Positions 25,814 through 34,851 of a DNA stretch of 64,000 bases are shown in pieces. The notes under the pieces were generated by a model. The model saw only the letters and a list, made by a program, of their open reading frames with translations, ran no database searches and had not been told where the DNA came from. Positions within the stretch are counted from its first letter, which is position 1, and the number at the start of each line of letters is the position of its first letter. Both the position numbers and the translations under genes were made by a program. The stretch is from SHZI01 sp049290495 (GTDB taxonomy: Bacteria > Pseudomonadota > Gammaproteobacteria > Steroidobacterales > GCA-2729495): the NCBI GenBank assembly GCA_049290495.1, contig JBATNV010000200.1, positions 83,783 through 147,782 on the forward strand, in the 5' to 3' direction.

Positions 25814-27103
25814 CTAGAGCGAACCCGGCGTCAGTGGTGCATTGCCAAGGCGTTCGATCTCGGTCCGCAACTGATGGGCGTCGGTAGCGGCGTCAATCAG
25901 CGCGCCCTGTAGTTCCAGGTATTCGCGCTGCGCATCGACCAGCTCTAGATAGCTGTAGCGGCCCCGTTCATACGCGTATCCGGTTTCCTTCAGCGCCTCG
26001 TCACTGCGCGGCAGGATGTCGCTGGTCAGGCGGCTGGCTTCAAGTACGGCGTAGCTGAGTTCCTGATGCAATTGGAAAAGCGTGGCCTGCGCGCGGACCA
26101 GCGCAATCTGCCGATCAGCACCAAGCAAATCCCGGCGTGCCTGTGCCTCGGCCACAAGGCTTTCGGCGCGTCGGTCGGAAAACAATGGCAACGAGAACGA
26201 GGCCACCAGTGCCTGGTCATGTGAGTACTGAAGGCGGCGCACGCCGCCCGCCAGCGTGAGGTCCGGTCTGCGCGAGGAAGCTGCGAGCCGCAGCTCTGCG
26301 TCGCGCAACCGGGCTTCGGAGGCGAAGCGGAGAAAGTCCGGACTTGCGTTCAGTCTTCCCAACAGCTCGGTGTAGTCGCCGGTGGGTGGCAGACGGTAGA
26401 GATTGGCATCTACCGTACCAAAGGGGATACCGGCAATCACCGGCCGCGATTCGCCCCAGCTTGCCGCCAGTTGCTGGCGGGCTGCGTCGAGCCTGGCTGC
26501 TGCGCGTCGTTCCGCCAGCTCCGCACGATCCAGGGTAATGTGAGCGCGATCCAGCTCGGCGTGTGGCGACTTGGCGGCATTCACCCTTTTCTCTGTGGCG
26601 GCGACGGTCTGCTGCGCCAGGTCCCGGGCGATGCCAGCCAGTCGTAGATGCTCCTGACGACTGGCTGCTTCGATGAATCGACGGGTCACCTCGGCCAGTA
26701 CATCGAGCTGACGGGCCTGACGTTCGACATCGAGCACACTCCGCCCGGCCTTTGCCGCGGCGATGCGCGCGTCGCGCTTGCCGCCGAGCTCGATGACCTG
26801 CGACAACGCAAGGGTGGCTTCAACAGACTCCGCGCCCCGGTATTCTCCGGAACCGAGCGCGTTTTCCAGATCCAGACTCAGTTCGGTAGCGGGGCGGAGT
26901 CCGGCCTGCCGGGTCCGGGCATCCTGGGCCTGGATCTGAAACTCAAAGCTGCGAAGTTCAGGATTGCCCAGCAAGGCAGCGGCAACTGCGCGCTCCAGGG
27001 TCAGGGGTGCTGTTGCCACGGGTTGCGCGGCGCCAGTTGGCGACTGAATCAGTGCCGCGAAGATGAAACATGCGCCAGGCGCGCATCGCAAGCGAAAAGC
27101 CAT
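25814..27103 (-). CDS. czcC: CzcC-type outer-membrane efflux protein (TolC family)
   Basis: 429 residues. Signal peptide (about 1-27), then two outer-membrane efflux repeats with long amphipathic helices: LTLERAVAAALLGNPELRSFE opens repeat 1 and SFSLPLFSDRRAESLVAEAQA in parts marks repeat 2. TolC-like trimeric channel for the CzcBA pump. It is the first structural gene after the small His-containing membrane protein, with an 86-bp gap. Confidence 0.9.
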   Translation of the reverse strand: MAFRLRCAPGACFIFAALIQSPTGAAQPVATAPLTLERAVAAALLGNPELRSFEFQIQAQDARTRQAGLRPATELSLDLENALGSGEYRGAESVEATLALSQVIELGGKRDARIAAAKAGRSVLDVERQARQLDVLAEVTRRFIEAASRQEHLRLAGIARDLAQQTVAATEKRVNAAKSPHAELDRAHITLDRAELAERRAAARLDAARQQLAASWGESRPVIAGIPFGTVDANLYRLPPTGDYTELLGRLNASPDFLRFASEARLRDAELRLAASSRRPDLTLAGGVRRLQYSHDQALVASFSLPLFSDRRAESLVAEAQARRDLLGADRQIALVRAQATLFQLHQELSYAVLEASRLTSDILPRSDEALKETGYAYERGRYSYLELVDAQREYLELQGALIDAATDAHQLRTEIERLGNAPLTPGSL

Positions 27104-27189
27104 CTCGAACTCCCGGGATCACGGCACCGTCTGGGCGCCAGTTACCGGATGCAAGGGCAAAGCCCCTGAACAACCGGTAGGTCAGATCG

Positions 27190-27582
27190 TCAGCGGAAGC
27201 ACGAGAGAGGTGGTCCACGCAAGGGCGGACTTGAATATCTCGGAAGGAGGTGAACGACGATTCGTCTGGAGACAAGTCCGAACGGATTAAACGTCTGGCT
27301 AAAGATCCACAGCAGCAGGGCGGCAACAAGGAAAACCGGAACAATATCCATGCCGGTATTGTCGGACCTGGTCATGGCGGATCCGGCAATCAGTACATCG
27401 GCGTCCTGGTGCGGAGCGTCGACGCCGGCATCAGTGTGGTGCTGACCGTAGTCATCAACATGCACTGTAACCGGCGGCTCGCCGCCGTCAAAACACAGGT
27501 GCAAATGAGCGCCGCTTCGCATCAACAGCAGCGTTACACAGAGCAGCATCAGCAGGCTGGTTTTGGCAAAGAACTTGAACAC
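27190..27582 (-). CDS. small metal-operon membrane protein with His/Asp-rich loop
   Basis: 130 residues. Hydrophobic N-terminus (about 5-22), then a polar loop rich in His and Asp (HLHLCFDGGEPP, then HVDDYGQHH and DAPHQDAD), a membrane segment (about 80-96), and a C-terminus with SSPPLRGPPLS. Similar small proteins precede czc/cus-type pump genes in proteobacteria, some in the DUF2946 group. A role in periplasmic metal sensing or binding is inferred from the His content and position. The start is a GTG without a clear ribosome site; ATG 27549 is an alternative. Confidence 0.7.
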   Translation of the reverse strand: MFKFFAKTSLLMLLCVTLLLMRSGAHLHLCFDGGEPPVTVHVDDYGQHHTDAGVDAPHQDADVLIAGSAMTRSDNTGMDIVPVFLVAALLLWIFSQTFNPFGLVSRRIVVHLLPRYSSPPLRGPPLSCFR

Positions 27583-27648
27583 TGGCGGAAAATATCACAC
27601 CGGGATTTGGCAAGCCATCCGTCAGCATGTGCCGTCATTTATGGAACT

Positions 27649-28026
27649 TCAGTCGCGGCGGATGACGTTGACCTCAATGCGGCCCTTCGGCCCGAATATC
27701 CACGAACCGATTCCGCTCACGATGCTGACAATCAGCGCGCCCCAGAAGGCCGACCAGAAGCCGGCGATATGGAAGCCGGACAGCAGCCAGGCAGCCAGTG
27801 CCAGCATTGCGCCATTCAATATCAGCACGAAAAAACCCAGCGTGACGATCGTCAGGGGCAGGGTCAGGATCATCAGCAGTGGCCGCACGAAGGCATTGAG
27901 GACCCCAAGCACGATGGCAGATGCAAGTAGCCAGGTGCCGCTGTCGAAGCTGATTCCCCCCAGCCAGATCTCGGCCAGCCACAGACCTGCTGCAGCGATC
28001 AGGGCACGAAACAGGAAATTATCCAT
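27649..28026 (-). CDS. phage-holin-like four-helix membrane protein (PF04020 type)
   Basis: 125 residues from ATG 28026, which is preceded by GGAG and overlaps the histidine kinase stop by 8 bp. Four hydrophobic segments fill the protein. The family marks are ASAIVLGVLNAFVRPLLMILTLPLTIVTLGFF (in parts), a pattern of the mycobacterial-type holin family YvlD/PF04020. Despite the name these are chromosomal membrane proteins with no proven lysis role. Position suggests co-expression with the two-component system. Confidence 0.82.
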   Translation of the reverse strand: MDNFLFRALIAAAGLWLAEIWLGGISFDSGTWLLASAIVLGVLNAFVRPLLMILTLPLTIVTLGFFVLILNGAMLALAAWLLSGFHIAGFWSAFWGALIVSIVSGIGSWIFGPKGRIEVNVIRRD

Positions 28027-29467
28027 GTGATTCTCCGGGTGGCGGCAAAGCCTGTCGTGCCTTGCGGGTGAGGCCTGCATCCGGAACGGCGGCAGGACCG
28101 CTCAAGTCAGTCTTCGGTAACTCCAAAAGCACGCGCAACCCCGGCGCATTATCGGCCAGGATCAATTCACCGCCGTGGTGGTGTGCGATCGCATTGACCA
28201 GCGACAGCCCGAGTCCACTGCCGGGAATGCCGGTGACGGTTGCGGTCCGATAGAAGCGGCCCAGTACCTTGCCGCGCTCGGACTCGGGCACGCCGGGACC
28301 CCGGTCACTGACGGCGATGGTCAGGAGGTCTCCTTCGTCGCTCATCTCCAGCCGTACCTCGGAGCCCGGCGGGCTGTACTTGATCGCATTATCGAGCAGG
28401 TTTGAAACTGCCTGGAAGATCAGGTCGCGGTCGCCGCGCATGTGGCCACCGGCAGTGCCCAGATGCACGGAGATTTCTTTCTCTTCGCCAACGGCTTGAT
28501 AGAGTTCCCAGGCGTCATGCAACAGCGCACCGAGGTCAATATCAGTCCAGGCTTCATCATGGGTGCCGGATTCGATCCTGGCGATGCGTAGCAGCGCGCG
28601 AAAGGTTGCGAGCAGGTGATCGGCATCGGTGATGGTTTCGTTCAGCTCGTTACGGACCGTCTCGCTGATATCGGGATACAGCGCGAGGTTTTCGAGTCGG
28701 CCGCGCAGCCGCGTCAGCGGTGTACGCAGGTCATGGGCGATGTTGTCGGTGACTGCCCGCACACTGTCGATCAGTGAATCGATGCGGTCGAGCATCGCAT
28801 TGAGATTGTCGGCGAGCTGGTCGAACTCGTCATTGATTCCCCGTACCGGCATGCGGCGCTGTAGCCGTCCCGCCATGATCTCGCGGCTGGTGCGGTTGAT
28901 CGCGTCTACGCGCCGTGTCACGCTGGAACTCATCACGATGCCACCGACCAGAGCCAGCAGCAGGCCGATGGCCAGCGTCAGGATGTACACGCGATTGATC
29001 AGCTGCCGCGTGGCAATGAGCGTGGTCTGCTCTTTGGCGACCAGCAAGCGCTGCCCTTCACTGGCCTGCAGGACCTGTCCCTGAAAAGGTATGGGCTGGC
29101 CGTTCTGGTCACGCTGCGTAAAGTGATACCAGCCATCGGCATCCAGTTCACCGGCTGGCCACGCCGCCAGGTTGCCGAGTACCGGACGCTGGTCAGCCGT
29201 CGCCAGCAGGTAGAGCGTGGATCTCGACGGGTCGCGGGCGATCCGGTCGCGGATCACCGCTTCTACGCCAGGCCCGCCGGGCTGGCGGAACAGATCAGTC
29301 AGGCCGCGGATTTCGGCGCTGATCGTCGCGTTGGTCTGCTGTTCGAGATAGCCGTTGGTTTCCCAGTAGATATAGCCGACGAGGATCATCGCCGAGCTGC
29401 CGAAGATCCCCATGTACCACCACGCGAGCTGAAAGGTGGAGGTGCGGATCAGTCTAAGGGGATTCAC
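28019..29467 (-). CDS. sensor histidine kinase (HAMP, HisKA, HATPase)
   Basis: 482 residues. Two membrane helices (about 13-33 and 160-182) flank a periplasmic sensor domain of about 125 residues, then HAMP (about 183-235), the dimerisation domain with phospho-acceptor His in DNIAHDLRTPLTRLRGR, and the ATPase domain with N box (LLDNAIKYSPPG), DRGPGVP and GSGLGLSLV. It overlaps the response-regulator gene by 14 bp. Proximity to the czc genes suggests metal sensing of CzcS/CusS type, but the periplasmic domain shows no metal motif I can name. Confidence 0.9.
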   Translation of the reverse strand: MNPLRLIRTSTFQLAWWYMGIFGSSAMILVGYIYWETNGYLEQQTNATISAEIRGLTDLFRQPGGPGVEAVIRDRIARDPSRSTLYLLATADQRPVLGNLAAWPAGELDADGWYHFTQRDQNGQPIPFQGQVLQASEGQRLLVAKEQTTLIATRQLINRVYILTLAIGLLLALVGGIVMSSSVTRRVDAINRTSREIMAGRLQRRMPVRGINDEFDQLADNLNAMLDRIDSLIDSVRAVTDNIAHDLRTPLTRLRGRLENLALYPDISETVRNELNETITDADHLLATFRALLRIARIESGTHDEAWTDIDLGALLHDAWELYQAVGEEKEISVHLGTAGGHMRGDRDLIFQAVSNLLDNAIKYSPPGSEVRLEMSDEGDLLTIAVSDRGPGVPESERGKVLGRFYRTATVTGIPGSGLGLSLVNAIAHHHGGELILADNAPGLRVLLELPKTDLSGPAAVPDAGLTRKARQALPPPGESHG

Positions 29468-30137
29468 TCAGCCTGTACCCGGCGCCGCGCACCGTATGGA
29501 TGAGTGGCAGATCGAAGTCCTTGTCTACCTTGCGCCTGAGACGGCTGATGTGCACATCGATCACGTTGGTCTGCGGGTCGAAGTGATAGTCCCAGACGTT
29601 CTCCAGCAGCATGGTGCGTGTGACTACCTGGTCCCGGTTGCGCATCAGGTATTCGAGCAGCCGGAATTCTCGCGGCTGCAGCTCGATCTCCTTGCCAGCG
29701 CGATGCACTGCGCGACTGAGCAGGTCCACATGCAGGTCGGCCACCTGCACTTCCGTTACGGTTTCTGCGCCTTCGCGTACCGGACGCCGGGCGATGGCTT
29801 CGAGCCGTGCCAGGAGTTCGGCAAAGGCGAATGGCTTGCCGATATAGTCATCGGCTCCGGCCCTTAACCCCTTGACCTTGTCGTCCACCTCGCCGAGCGC
29901 ACTCAGTATCAGCGTGGGCGTGGTGTTACCTGCAGCCCGCAGCGTCTTTACGATGCTGAGCCCGTCAATGCCGGGCAGCATGCGGTCGATGATCAGCGCG
30001 TCGTAGTTACCGCTGCCCGCCAGGAATTGTCCGTCCTTGCCGTCGGCACAGTGGTCGACGGTATGCCCGGATTCCCGCAACCCGCCGATGATAAAGCTGG
30101 CGACGCCGGGATCGTCTTCAATTACCAGGATGCGCAT
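29454..30137 (-). CDS. OmpR/PhoB-family response regulator
   Basis: 227 residues from ATG 30137. Receiver domain with acidic pair EDD near the start, phospho-acceptor Asp in IIDRMLPG and Lys in GKPF, then a winged helix (about 125-225: LQPREFRLLEYLMRNRDQVVTRTMLLENVWDY in parts, DVHISRLRRKVD, HTVRGAGYRL). Transcribed with the kinase gene and upstream of the czc genes. It probably activates the metal efflux operon. An open frame begins at 30146, but MRILVIEDD is the normal start. Confidence 0.92.
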   Translation of the reverse strand: MRILVIEDDPGVASFIIGGLRESGHTVDHCADGKDGQFLAGSGNYDALIIDRMLPGIDGLSIVKTLRAAGNTTPTLILSALGEVDDKVKGLRAGADDYIGKPFAFAELLARLEAIARRPVREGAETVTEVQVADLHVDLLSRAVHRAGKEIELQPREFRLLEYLMRNRDQVVTRTMLLENVWDYHFDPQTNVIDVHISRLRRKVDKDFDLPLIHTVRGAGYRLSESP

Positions 30138-30192
30138 GCTGCCCATGATAGCCGGGACGGCCGGTCTGGTGGAGACCGGGTCAGTAAAACGC

Positions 30193-31356
30193 TCAGTTCC
30201 AGGGCTCCGACCGGGTTGTTAACAGGTGTAGCAGCGCAGTCTGGGAGTGCACGCCGGTCTTGTGAAAGATCCCTGCCAGGTGGGTCTTGACGGTGTTGGT
30301 GCTGATATTGAGCGCATCAGCGGCTTCCTGCGTCGACTTGCCGCTAACCAGGGTCTTGCAGAGCCGCGCTTCTGCCTTGCTGAGTGCATATCTCTTGATC
30401 AGGGCGGCTGACAGCTCGGAGTGAGAGTTACGCCGCGGCTCGTAAATCAACGCAAGACAGGCAGCCTGCTGCGGAAAATCAGCCGACCCGGTGTGCTGGC
30501 TTAGCGGCGAGAACACCAACCGCCAGGGCTGGGTTTCGCCATTGCGCGGGATGAGCAGCGGCACAGGCGGCGTTACCGGCTGACTCTGGCTGAGGGCAAT
30601 CGCGTTCAGCAGTGCCGCGTCGAGTCGTGCCTGTGCCTGCGAGTCTGCGGTACGCAGCTGCCCGTTCTGCATCGCAAGCCCCTTGTCCTGCGAGAATATT
30701 GCCGCAGCGGTTTCATTGACGAGCAACGACCGCCCGCTGGCATCGAACACCACGATGCCATACCGCGTCATGTCGATTATCGAAGCCAGCAGCGCGTTGT
30801 TCTGGCGAATGCCGGTGATGCTCGTGTGCGCGCTGATGCTTCGGCACAGGTGTGGCAGCAGCACGTTGTTCAACAGATCGATATCCGCAGCGGAAAATGG
30901 TTCATCGTCGACGCTCCGGCCCAGCGACAGGACCCACGTCACTCCGTTGTGGTTGCCCAGAGAGGCAAACAGGAAATGCTCGAGTTGCCAGGGACCAGCC
31001 AGCTGCTGGTGAATCTCGGTCTGGTGGGCTGCATCCGGCGCAACGATGTCACTGCTCAGCCGGATGACACCAGCTGGCTGATCGCGCATTACCTGCAGGT
31101 AAAGGTCGTCGCCACCCGCTGACCAGCGTGGTGTGAAGGCCTGACTGAAGGATTCGTCGATGCCGCCAGCGATATGAAAGGATCTGGCCTGCTCTACATA
31201 GTCCATGTGATGGATCATGGCGAGCCGGGTCTGCATAAATGTGGCGGCAGCCTGGGTGAAATCGCGCCAGCCGGACGGCAGGAATGGCGCCTCGTAAGCG
31301 AGGCTGATTAGCCGTGAGACTTTTACTGGATCGGATGCTGGAGAGTTCGCGAACAT
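30193..31356 (-). CDS. LuxR-family transcriptional regulator with large sensory N-terminus
   Basis: 387 residues. The C-terminal 60 residues are a LuxR/FixJ helix-turn-helix: YALSKAEARLCKTLVSGKSTQEAADALNISTNTVKTHLAGIFHKTGVHSQTALL in parts, with the expected EAA, NTVKTH and KTGV landmarks. The N-terminal 310 residues have a GAF/PAS-like look (IDMTRYGIVVFDASGRSLLVNETAAAIF in parts) but no named ligand site. It is not an autoinducer-binding LuxR. Regulators of this layout occur as orphans in many proteobacteria. Targets are unknown. Confidence 0.85.
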   Translation of the reverse strand: MFANSPASDPVKVSRLISLAYEAPFLPSGWRDFTQAAATFMQTRLAMIHHMDYVEQARSFHIAGGIDESFSQAFTPRWSAGGDDLYLQVMRDQPAGVIRLSSDIVAPDAAHQTEIHQQLAGPWQLEHFLFASLGNHNGVTWVLSLGRSVDDEPFSAADIDLLNNVLLPHLCRSISAHTSITGIRQNNALLASIIDMTRYGIVVFDASGRSLLVNETAAAIFSQDKGLAMQNGQLRTADSQAQARLDAALLNAIALSQSQPVTPPVPLLIPRNGETQPWRLVFSPLSQHTGSADFPQQAACLALIYEPRRNSHSELSAALIKRYALSKAEARLCKTLVSGKSTQEAADALNISTNTVKTHLAGIFHKTGVHSQTALLHLLTTRSEPWN

Positions 31357-31469
31357 CTGGCATGTTCCCTTGTGGCCAGAGCGGTTACACAGGCGACTTG
31401 CGATCGCCCATCCTTCCCCACGAAGTCTTTAACGGCGAAGGCCATTGAGCGCAGGCGAGCAGAGTGCTG

Positions 31470-32147
31470 TCAAGCAGTAGTGCGCGCCGCGACTCGTTCC
31501 AGCATCTGCCGGCGCGCCTCGATGTGATATGCAGTGTCATGCGCGGTAGCCGCGACGCTGGGGCGCCTCTGCAAGGCAGCCCGCCAGTCACGCAGTTGGC
31601 TGCAATCCCCGGGCAGGACGGCACCGGCCAGTTGCACGTACATGTCGAAGCGTTCGAGGAAAGGTGCAAACTGAATGTCCGCCAGGGAAAGCTCTGAACC
31701 GAAAAACCAGGGGCCGGATCCGGTCTTGCGCAGGCCCTCGTGTTCGATATGGCGCAGCACTTCCGCGAGCTTTTCCCGGTTGGCAGCCCGCTTGTCCGGG
31801 TCATCGACCTCCGACATCAGCCTGTGTGCAGCCGGCAGAAATCGGGTTTCGCAGTAGTCCATCCAGATGCGGGCCTGGGCCCGCAGGGCAGGGCTCTCCG
31901 GCATCAGTGCCGGCTGCGGAAAGGCCTCATCCAGGTACTGGTTGATGATCGAGGACTCATGAACCGTCACCCCTGCGTGACGCAATACCGGTACTTTCCC
32001 ATACGGTGAAATGGTGGCAAACCAGTCAGGGCGGTTAAAGAGGTCGATCTCGATGATCTCGAAGTCGAGCTGCTTTTCCAGCAGCGTGATATGCGTACGT
32101 TGCGCGTAGGGGCAGGCCGCAAAACTGTAGAGTTCAATCGCCGACAA
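31470..32147 (-). CDS. glutathione S-transferase family protein, omega-like Cys site
   Basis: 225 residues. Thioredoxin-fold N-terminal domain with CPYAQRT near residue 12, where Cys stands at the position of the catalytic residue in omega/lambda-type GSTs, the cis-Pro motif GKVPVL and the ES of VHESSIINQYLDE; helical C-terminal domain from about 90 with the SLADIQFAPFLER motif. Expected to act as a glutathione-dependent thiol transferase or reductase in the cytoplasm. 14 bp downstream of the HD-GYP gene, so probably co-transcribed. Confidence 0.88.
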   Translation of the reverse strand: MSAIELYSFAACPYAQRTHITLLEKQLDFEIIEIDLFNRPDWFATISPYGKVPVLRHAGVTVHESSIINQYLDEAFPQPALMPESPALRAQARIWMDYCETRFLPAAHRLMSEVDDPDKRAANREKLAEVLRHIEHEGLRKTGSGPWFFGSELSLADIQFAPFLERFDMYVQLAGAVLPGDCSQLRDWRAALQRRPSVAATAHDTAYHIEARRQMLERVAARTTA

Positions 32148-32161
32148 GCAGACGTCCTCCT

Positions 32162-33376
32162 TCAGGCGGCGAGATTTGCAGCCGCCAGAACTGCGGCATC
32201 AACAATACGCTGACTGAGCTGCATCTCGCCAGGCAGCACCGCGCGAGCGATGTCGCCGCGTCGGGCCGGCTTCCACAGCACGGTATCGGTTTTCAGTGCA
32301 CCGCCAGTGCTGTCGCACACCAGGGCAACGTGAGGGCGGGCCGGCTGGTCAGCAGTCTGGCTGCGGACGATGCCCAGCCGGCCGTCGGCGAGCTGTACCC
32401 ATGAACCGGTCGGATATACACCGAGTGTCTGAATGAAGCTTTTTACCAGCGCTGAATCAAACTGCCGGTCGCGCATGGAATTTATGAGCCGTATGGCATC
32501 GTGCGCAGCGAGCGCCGGACTGTAACTCTTATGCTGCAGCAAGGCGTCATAGGTGTCGACGATGCCGGCCAGCCGCGCACTGAGCGGCAGACGCGTACCA
32601 CGAACGCCACGCGGATAACCGCTGCCATCGAGCCGTTCGTGATGGCCGAGTATGGCTTCTTCCAGGGTTTCAGAAATGGCTTCGGCGGCACGTACCATGT
32701 ACAGCCCGTGTCGTACGTGTCGCTTGATGAATCGATGCTCGGAGCCGCTCAGGCGTGCAGGCTTGGCCAGGATCGTAATGGGCACGGAGATCTTGCCGAT
32801 ATCGAGCAGCAGCCCCGCGAGGGCCAGTTCGTTGAGCACCGTCCGCTCAAGGCCGATGCGGTGGCCGGCAATCGTCATGAGTACGGCTGAGCCGAGCGCG
32901 CGGCGGTACAGAAAGCCGACATGCAATTCGGTCGCAATCAGCCATGGCAGGGTGTCGCTATCCCTGAGTATGTTACTGACCAGTGCCTTGAGGGCCAGCC
33001 TTGGTGCGTCAAGCGTGATATGCCCGGAGCGTCGCGCTGCGCGTACCGTCGCATCCAGTACGTGCCCCGCTTCATGCAGCGCATGCCGGCTCCGGTCAAG
33101 GCTGGACAGCCGACTGCCAGGTTTCAGGATGCTCACGCGCGCAGTCAGGCCGGTGCTGAACAGTTCGTTTTCGCTGTGCTCGGAAAGCGCCGGATCGACA
33201 TACACATAGCTGCAGATGCGGCCCAGGGCCTCTACCTGGTCTGCCGTGCTGAGCAGAAACCCATGCGTGTGAAATGGCGTCTGCAACCACGGTCGATCAA
33301 GCTCCGCGACATACATGCCGAGCTGCAGCTGACTGCAGTCAACCGGAATTAACTGCGCTGAAAACGCTCCTGCCAT
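32162..33376 (-). CDS. DUF3391 / HD-GYP domain protein, HD motif lost
   Basis: 404 residues from ATG 33376. DUF3391 (about 7-125) opens with IPVDCSQLQLGMYVAELDRPWLQTPF in parts and is clearly paralogous to the N-terminus of the protein at 15627. The HD-GYP domain has LDIGK where HDIGK is expected, HHERLDGSGYP intact, and the conserved His in KRHVRHG. As in the paralogue the first metal-binding His is Leu. A GTG at 33403 is an alternative start; the stretch GGCCTGC...GCAGGCC just upstream could form a hairpin in the leader and overlaps that GTG, so the ATG is preferred. Confidence 0.83.
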   Translation of the reverse strand: MAGAFSAQLIPVDCSQLQLGMYVAELDRPWLQTPFHTHGFLLSTADQVEALGRICSYVYVDPALSEHSENELFSTGLTARVSILKPGSRLSSLDRSRHALHEAGHVLDATVRAARRSGHITLDAPRLALKALVSNILRDSDTLPWLIATELHVGFLYRRALGSAVLMTIAGHRIGLERTVLNELALAGLLLDIGKISVPITILAKPARLSGSEHRFIKRHVRHGLYMVRAAEAISETLEEAILGHHERLDGSGYPRGVRGTRLPLSARLAGIVDTYDALLQHKSYSPALAAHDAIRLINSMRDRQFDSALVKSFIQTLGVYPTGSWVQLADGRLGIVRSQTADQPARPHVALVCDSTGGALKTDTVLWKPARRGDIARAVLPGEMQLSQRIVDAAVLAAANLAA

Positions 33377-33489
33377 TTTTCTTTTTCTTGTTAAGGCCTG
33401 CACACTCTAACAGCAGGCCAGCGTCCGGAACTGTGACGGGCTGCACAGCCTTTCCGGCTGTGTTGTGCAGCCGGCGATCGTCCACGCCC

Positions 33490-34386
33490 TTATGGTGAAT
33501 GAAGCGGCGCCAGAGATTGAAGGTAGACCGCAATCGCGCGGCGATCGGGCCCTGTCAGCTGACTGGTATTGTCATCGATCACCTTGCTCATCGAAGAACC
33601 AGCAAAGTCGCCATCCGGCAGCATACCCATTTCGAGAAACAGTGTTATATCGTCGATCGTCCACTGGCCGATCCCGTTTTCGCGGTCCTGGCGAATACCG
33701 GGAATCTTCTCGTCGTCGGGGCCGTCCGGGTTGCCGGCCAACTCGCGCGAATCATCGCGTGCACCCATAAGATTGCGTGGCGTATGACACTCACCGCAAT
33801 GGCCAAGATGGCGCACCAGGTAGGCGCCGCGGTTCCATTCCGCATCCCGTGCGTGGTCAGCCTGAAAGGGCTGCGCATCAAGAAACAGCAGGTTCCAGAC
33901 CAGCATCACCCAGCGCGAGCGCAGATACCAGGGCAAGTCGTGTGCGGGCACCGGGTTATGAACCGGCGGCAGGCTGCGCAGATAAGCGCTGATTGCCAGC
34001 ACGTCGTGATCGTTTATTCCCGCATAGGCGGGATAGGGAAACACCGGGTAGTAGGGACTGCCATCCGGCGCCCGGCCGTGCCGGAGCGCGGCCTCGAAAT
34101 CACCGTCGGTCCAGCCACCGATGCCGGTTTTTTTATCGGGTGTCAGGTTTGGCGAGTTGAAAATCCCGAACGGGGTTTCCAGACGACGGCCACCGGCAAG
34201 CGGCACCGCATCCGGGCGATCGGCTGTATGACAGCTGATGCAACCGCCGGCATGGACGAGATAGCGGCCACGGTCAATCTGTTCGGCAGTCGCCGATGCC
34301 GCCAAGCATGTTGCAGTGCTTAGGCACAGCAGTAGCAGCGCGACAAAAACCCGGGACTCCGTACGGAGTCCCGGTCGCATGGCCAT
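33490..34386 (-). CDS. diheme cytochrome c, secreted
   Basis: 298 residues. Signal peptide (about 5-30, ASA), then two class I cytochrome c domains with heme sites GGCISCH (about 50) and GHCGECH (about 195) and distal-Met candidates. It resembles the cytochrome subunit of alcohol/aldehyde or sorbose dehydrogenases (YLVHAGGCISCHTADRP, PFGIFNSPNLTPDKKTGIGGWTDGDF in parts). It accepts electrons in the periplasm. ATG 34386 shares its A with the TAA stop of the cytochrome c' gene; ATG 34380 is also possible. Last gene of a four-gene operon. Confidence 0.9.
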   Translation of the reverse strand: MAMRPGLRTESRVFVALLLLCLSTATCLAASATAEQIDRGRYLVHAGGCISCHTADRPDAVPLAGGRRLETPFGIFNSPNLTPDKKTGIGGWTDGDFEAALRHGRAPDGSPYYPVFPYPAYAGINDHDVLAISAYLRSLPPVHNPVPAHDLPWYLRSRWVMLVWNLLFLDAQPFQADHARDAEWNRGAYLVRHLGHCGECHTPRNLMGARDDSRELAGNPDGPDDEKIPGIRQDRENGIGQWTIDDITLFLEMGMLPDGDFAGSSMSKVIDDNTSQLTGPDRRAIAVYLQSLAPLHSP

Positions 34387-34841
34387 TACTTCTTTTCTTT
34401 CCGGTAGCGGTCGTGACAGCCCTTGCAGCTTTCGCCGACAGCCTTGAAGGCTTTCATGGTTGCCGCCTTGTCGTTGGCTGCGACCGCATCACGAAGTTCT
34501 GCCGTCGACTTTTCTACAGCTGTAAGCAGTTGCGCGAATTTATCCTGCTCCTGCCAGATCAACGGCAAGGCATCGGTATCGCCCGTGTCTGAGCCTGCCG
34601 GAAATACGTCCTTGATCTCGGTTCCCATCGCCGCCAGCGCCTCGACGTGGGCACGCAGGTGGTCCGGGTGCTCGACACGACCGAAGTTGATCAACGAGAA
34701 GGCACCGGTGTGGGCGCCCATGGCTGACATTACCGCCTTTCTATACTTGATCGCATCGGCGGGTGCTGTGGCGCTGAAGCTGTTGCCGGCGAATGCGAGC
34801 GTGGCAATCGTGAGGAGGGTGGTCAGGCTGCGATGTTGCAT
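34386..34841 (-). CDS. cytochrome c', secreted
   Basis: 151 residues from ATG 34841. Signal peptide (about 1-23), four-helix class II cytochrome with the heme motif CKGCHDRYR at the C-terminus, the hallmark of cytochrome c'. Family members bind NO or CO on five-coordinate heme and protect against nitrosative stress. An open frame begins at 34922, but the internal ATG directly precedes a good signal peptide. Coupled to the diheme cytochrome gene by TAATG and 10 bp after the stop of the preceding small gene. Confidence 0.88.
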   Translation of the reverse strand: MQHRSLTTLLTIATLAFAGNSFSATAPADAIKYRKAVMSAMGAHTGAFSLINFGRVEHPDHLRAHVEALAAMGTEIKDVFPAGSDTGDTDALPLIWQEQDKFAQLLTAVEKSTAELRDAVAANDKAATMKAFKAVGESCKGCHDRYRKEKK

Positions 34842-34851
34842 GTGGGTACCT

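Noticed and set aside
33385..33420. GGCCTGC...GCAGGCC hairpin upstream of the second HD-GYP gene as a terminator
   Set aside because: The pyrimidine run on the plus strand precedes it and on the minus strand purines follow, so there is no U tract after the stem in either direction. It may only be a leader hairpin.
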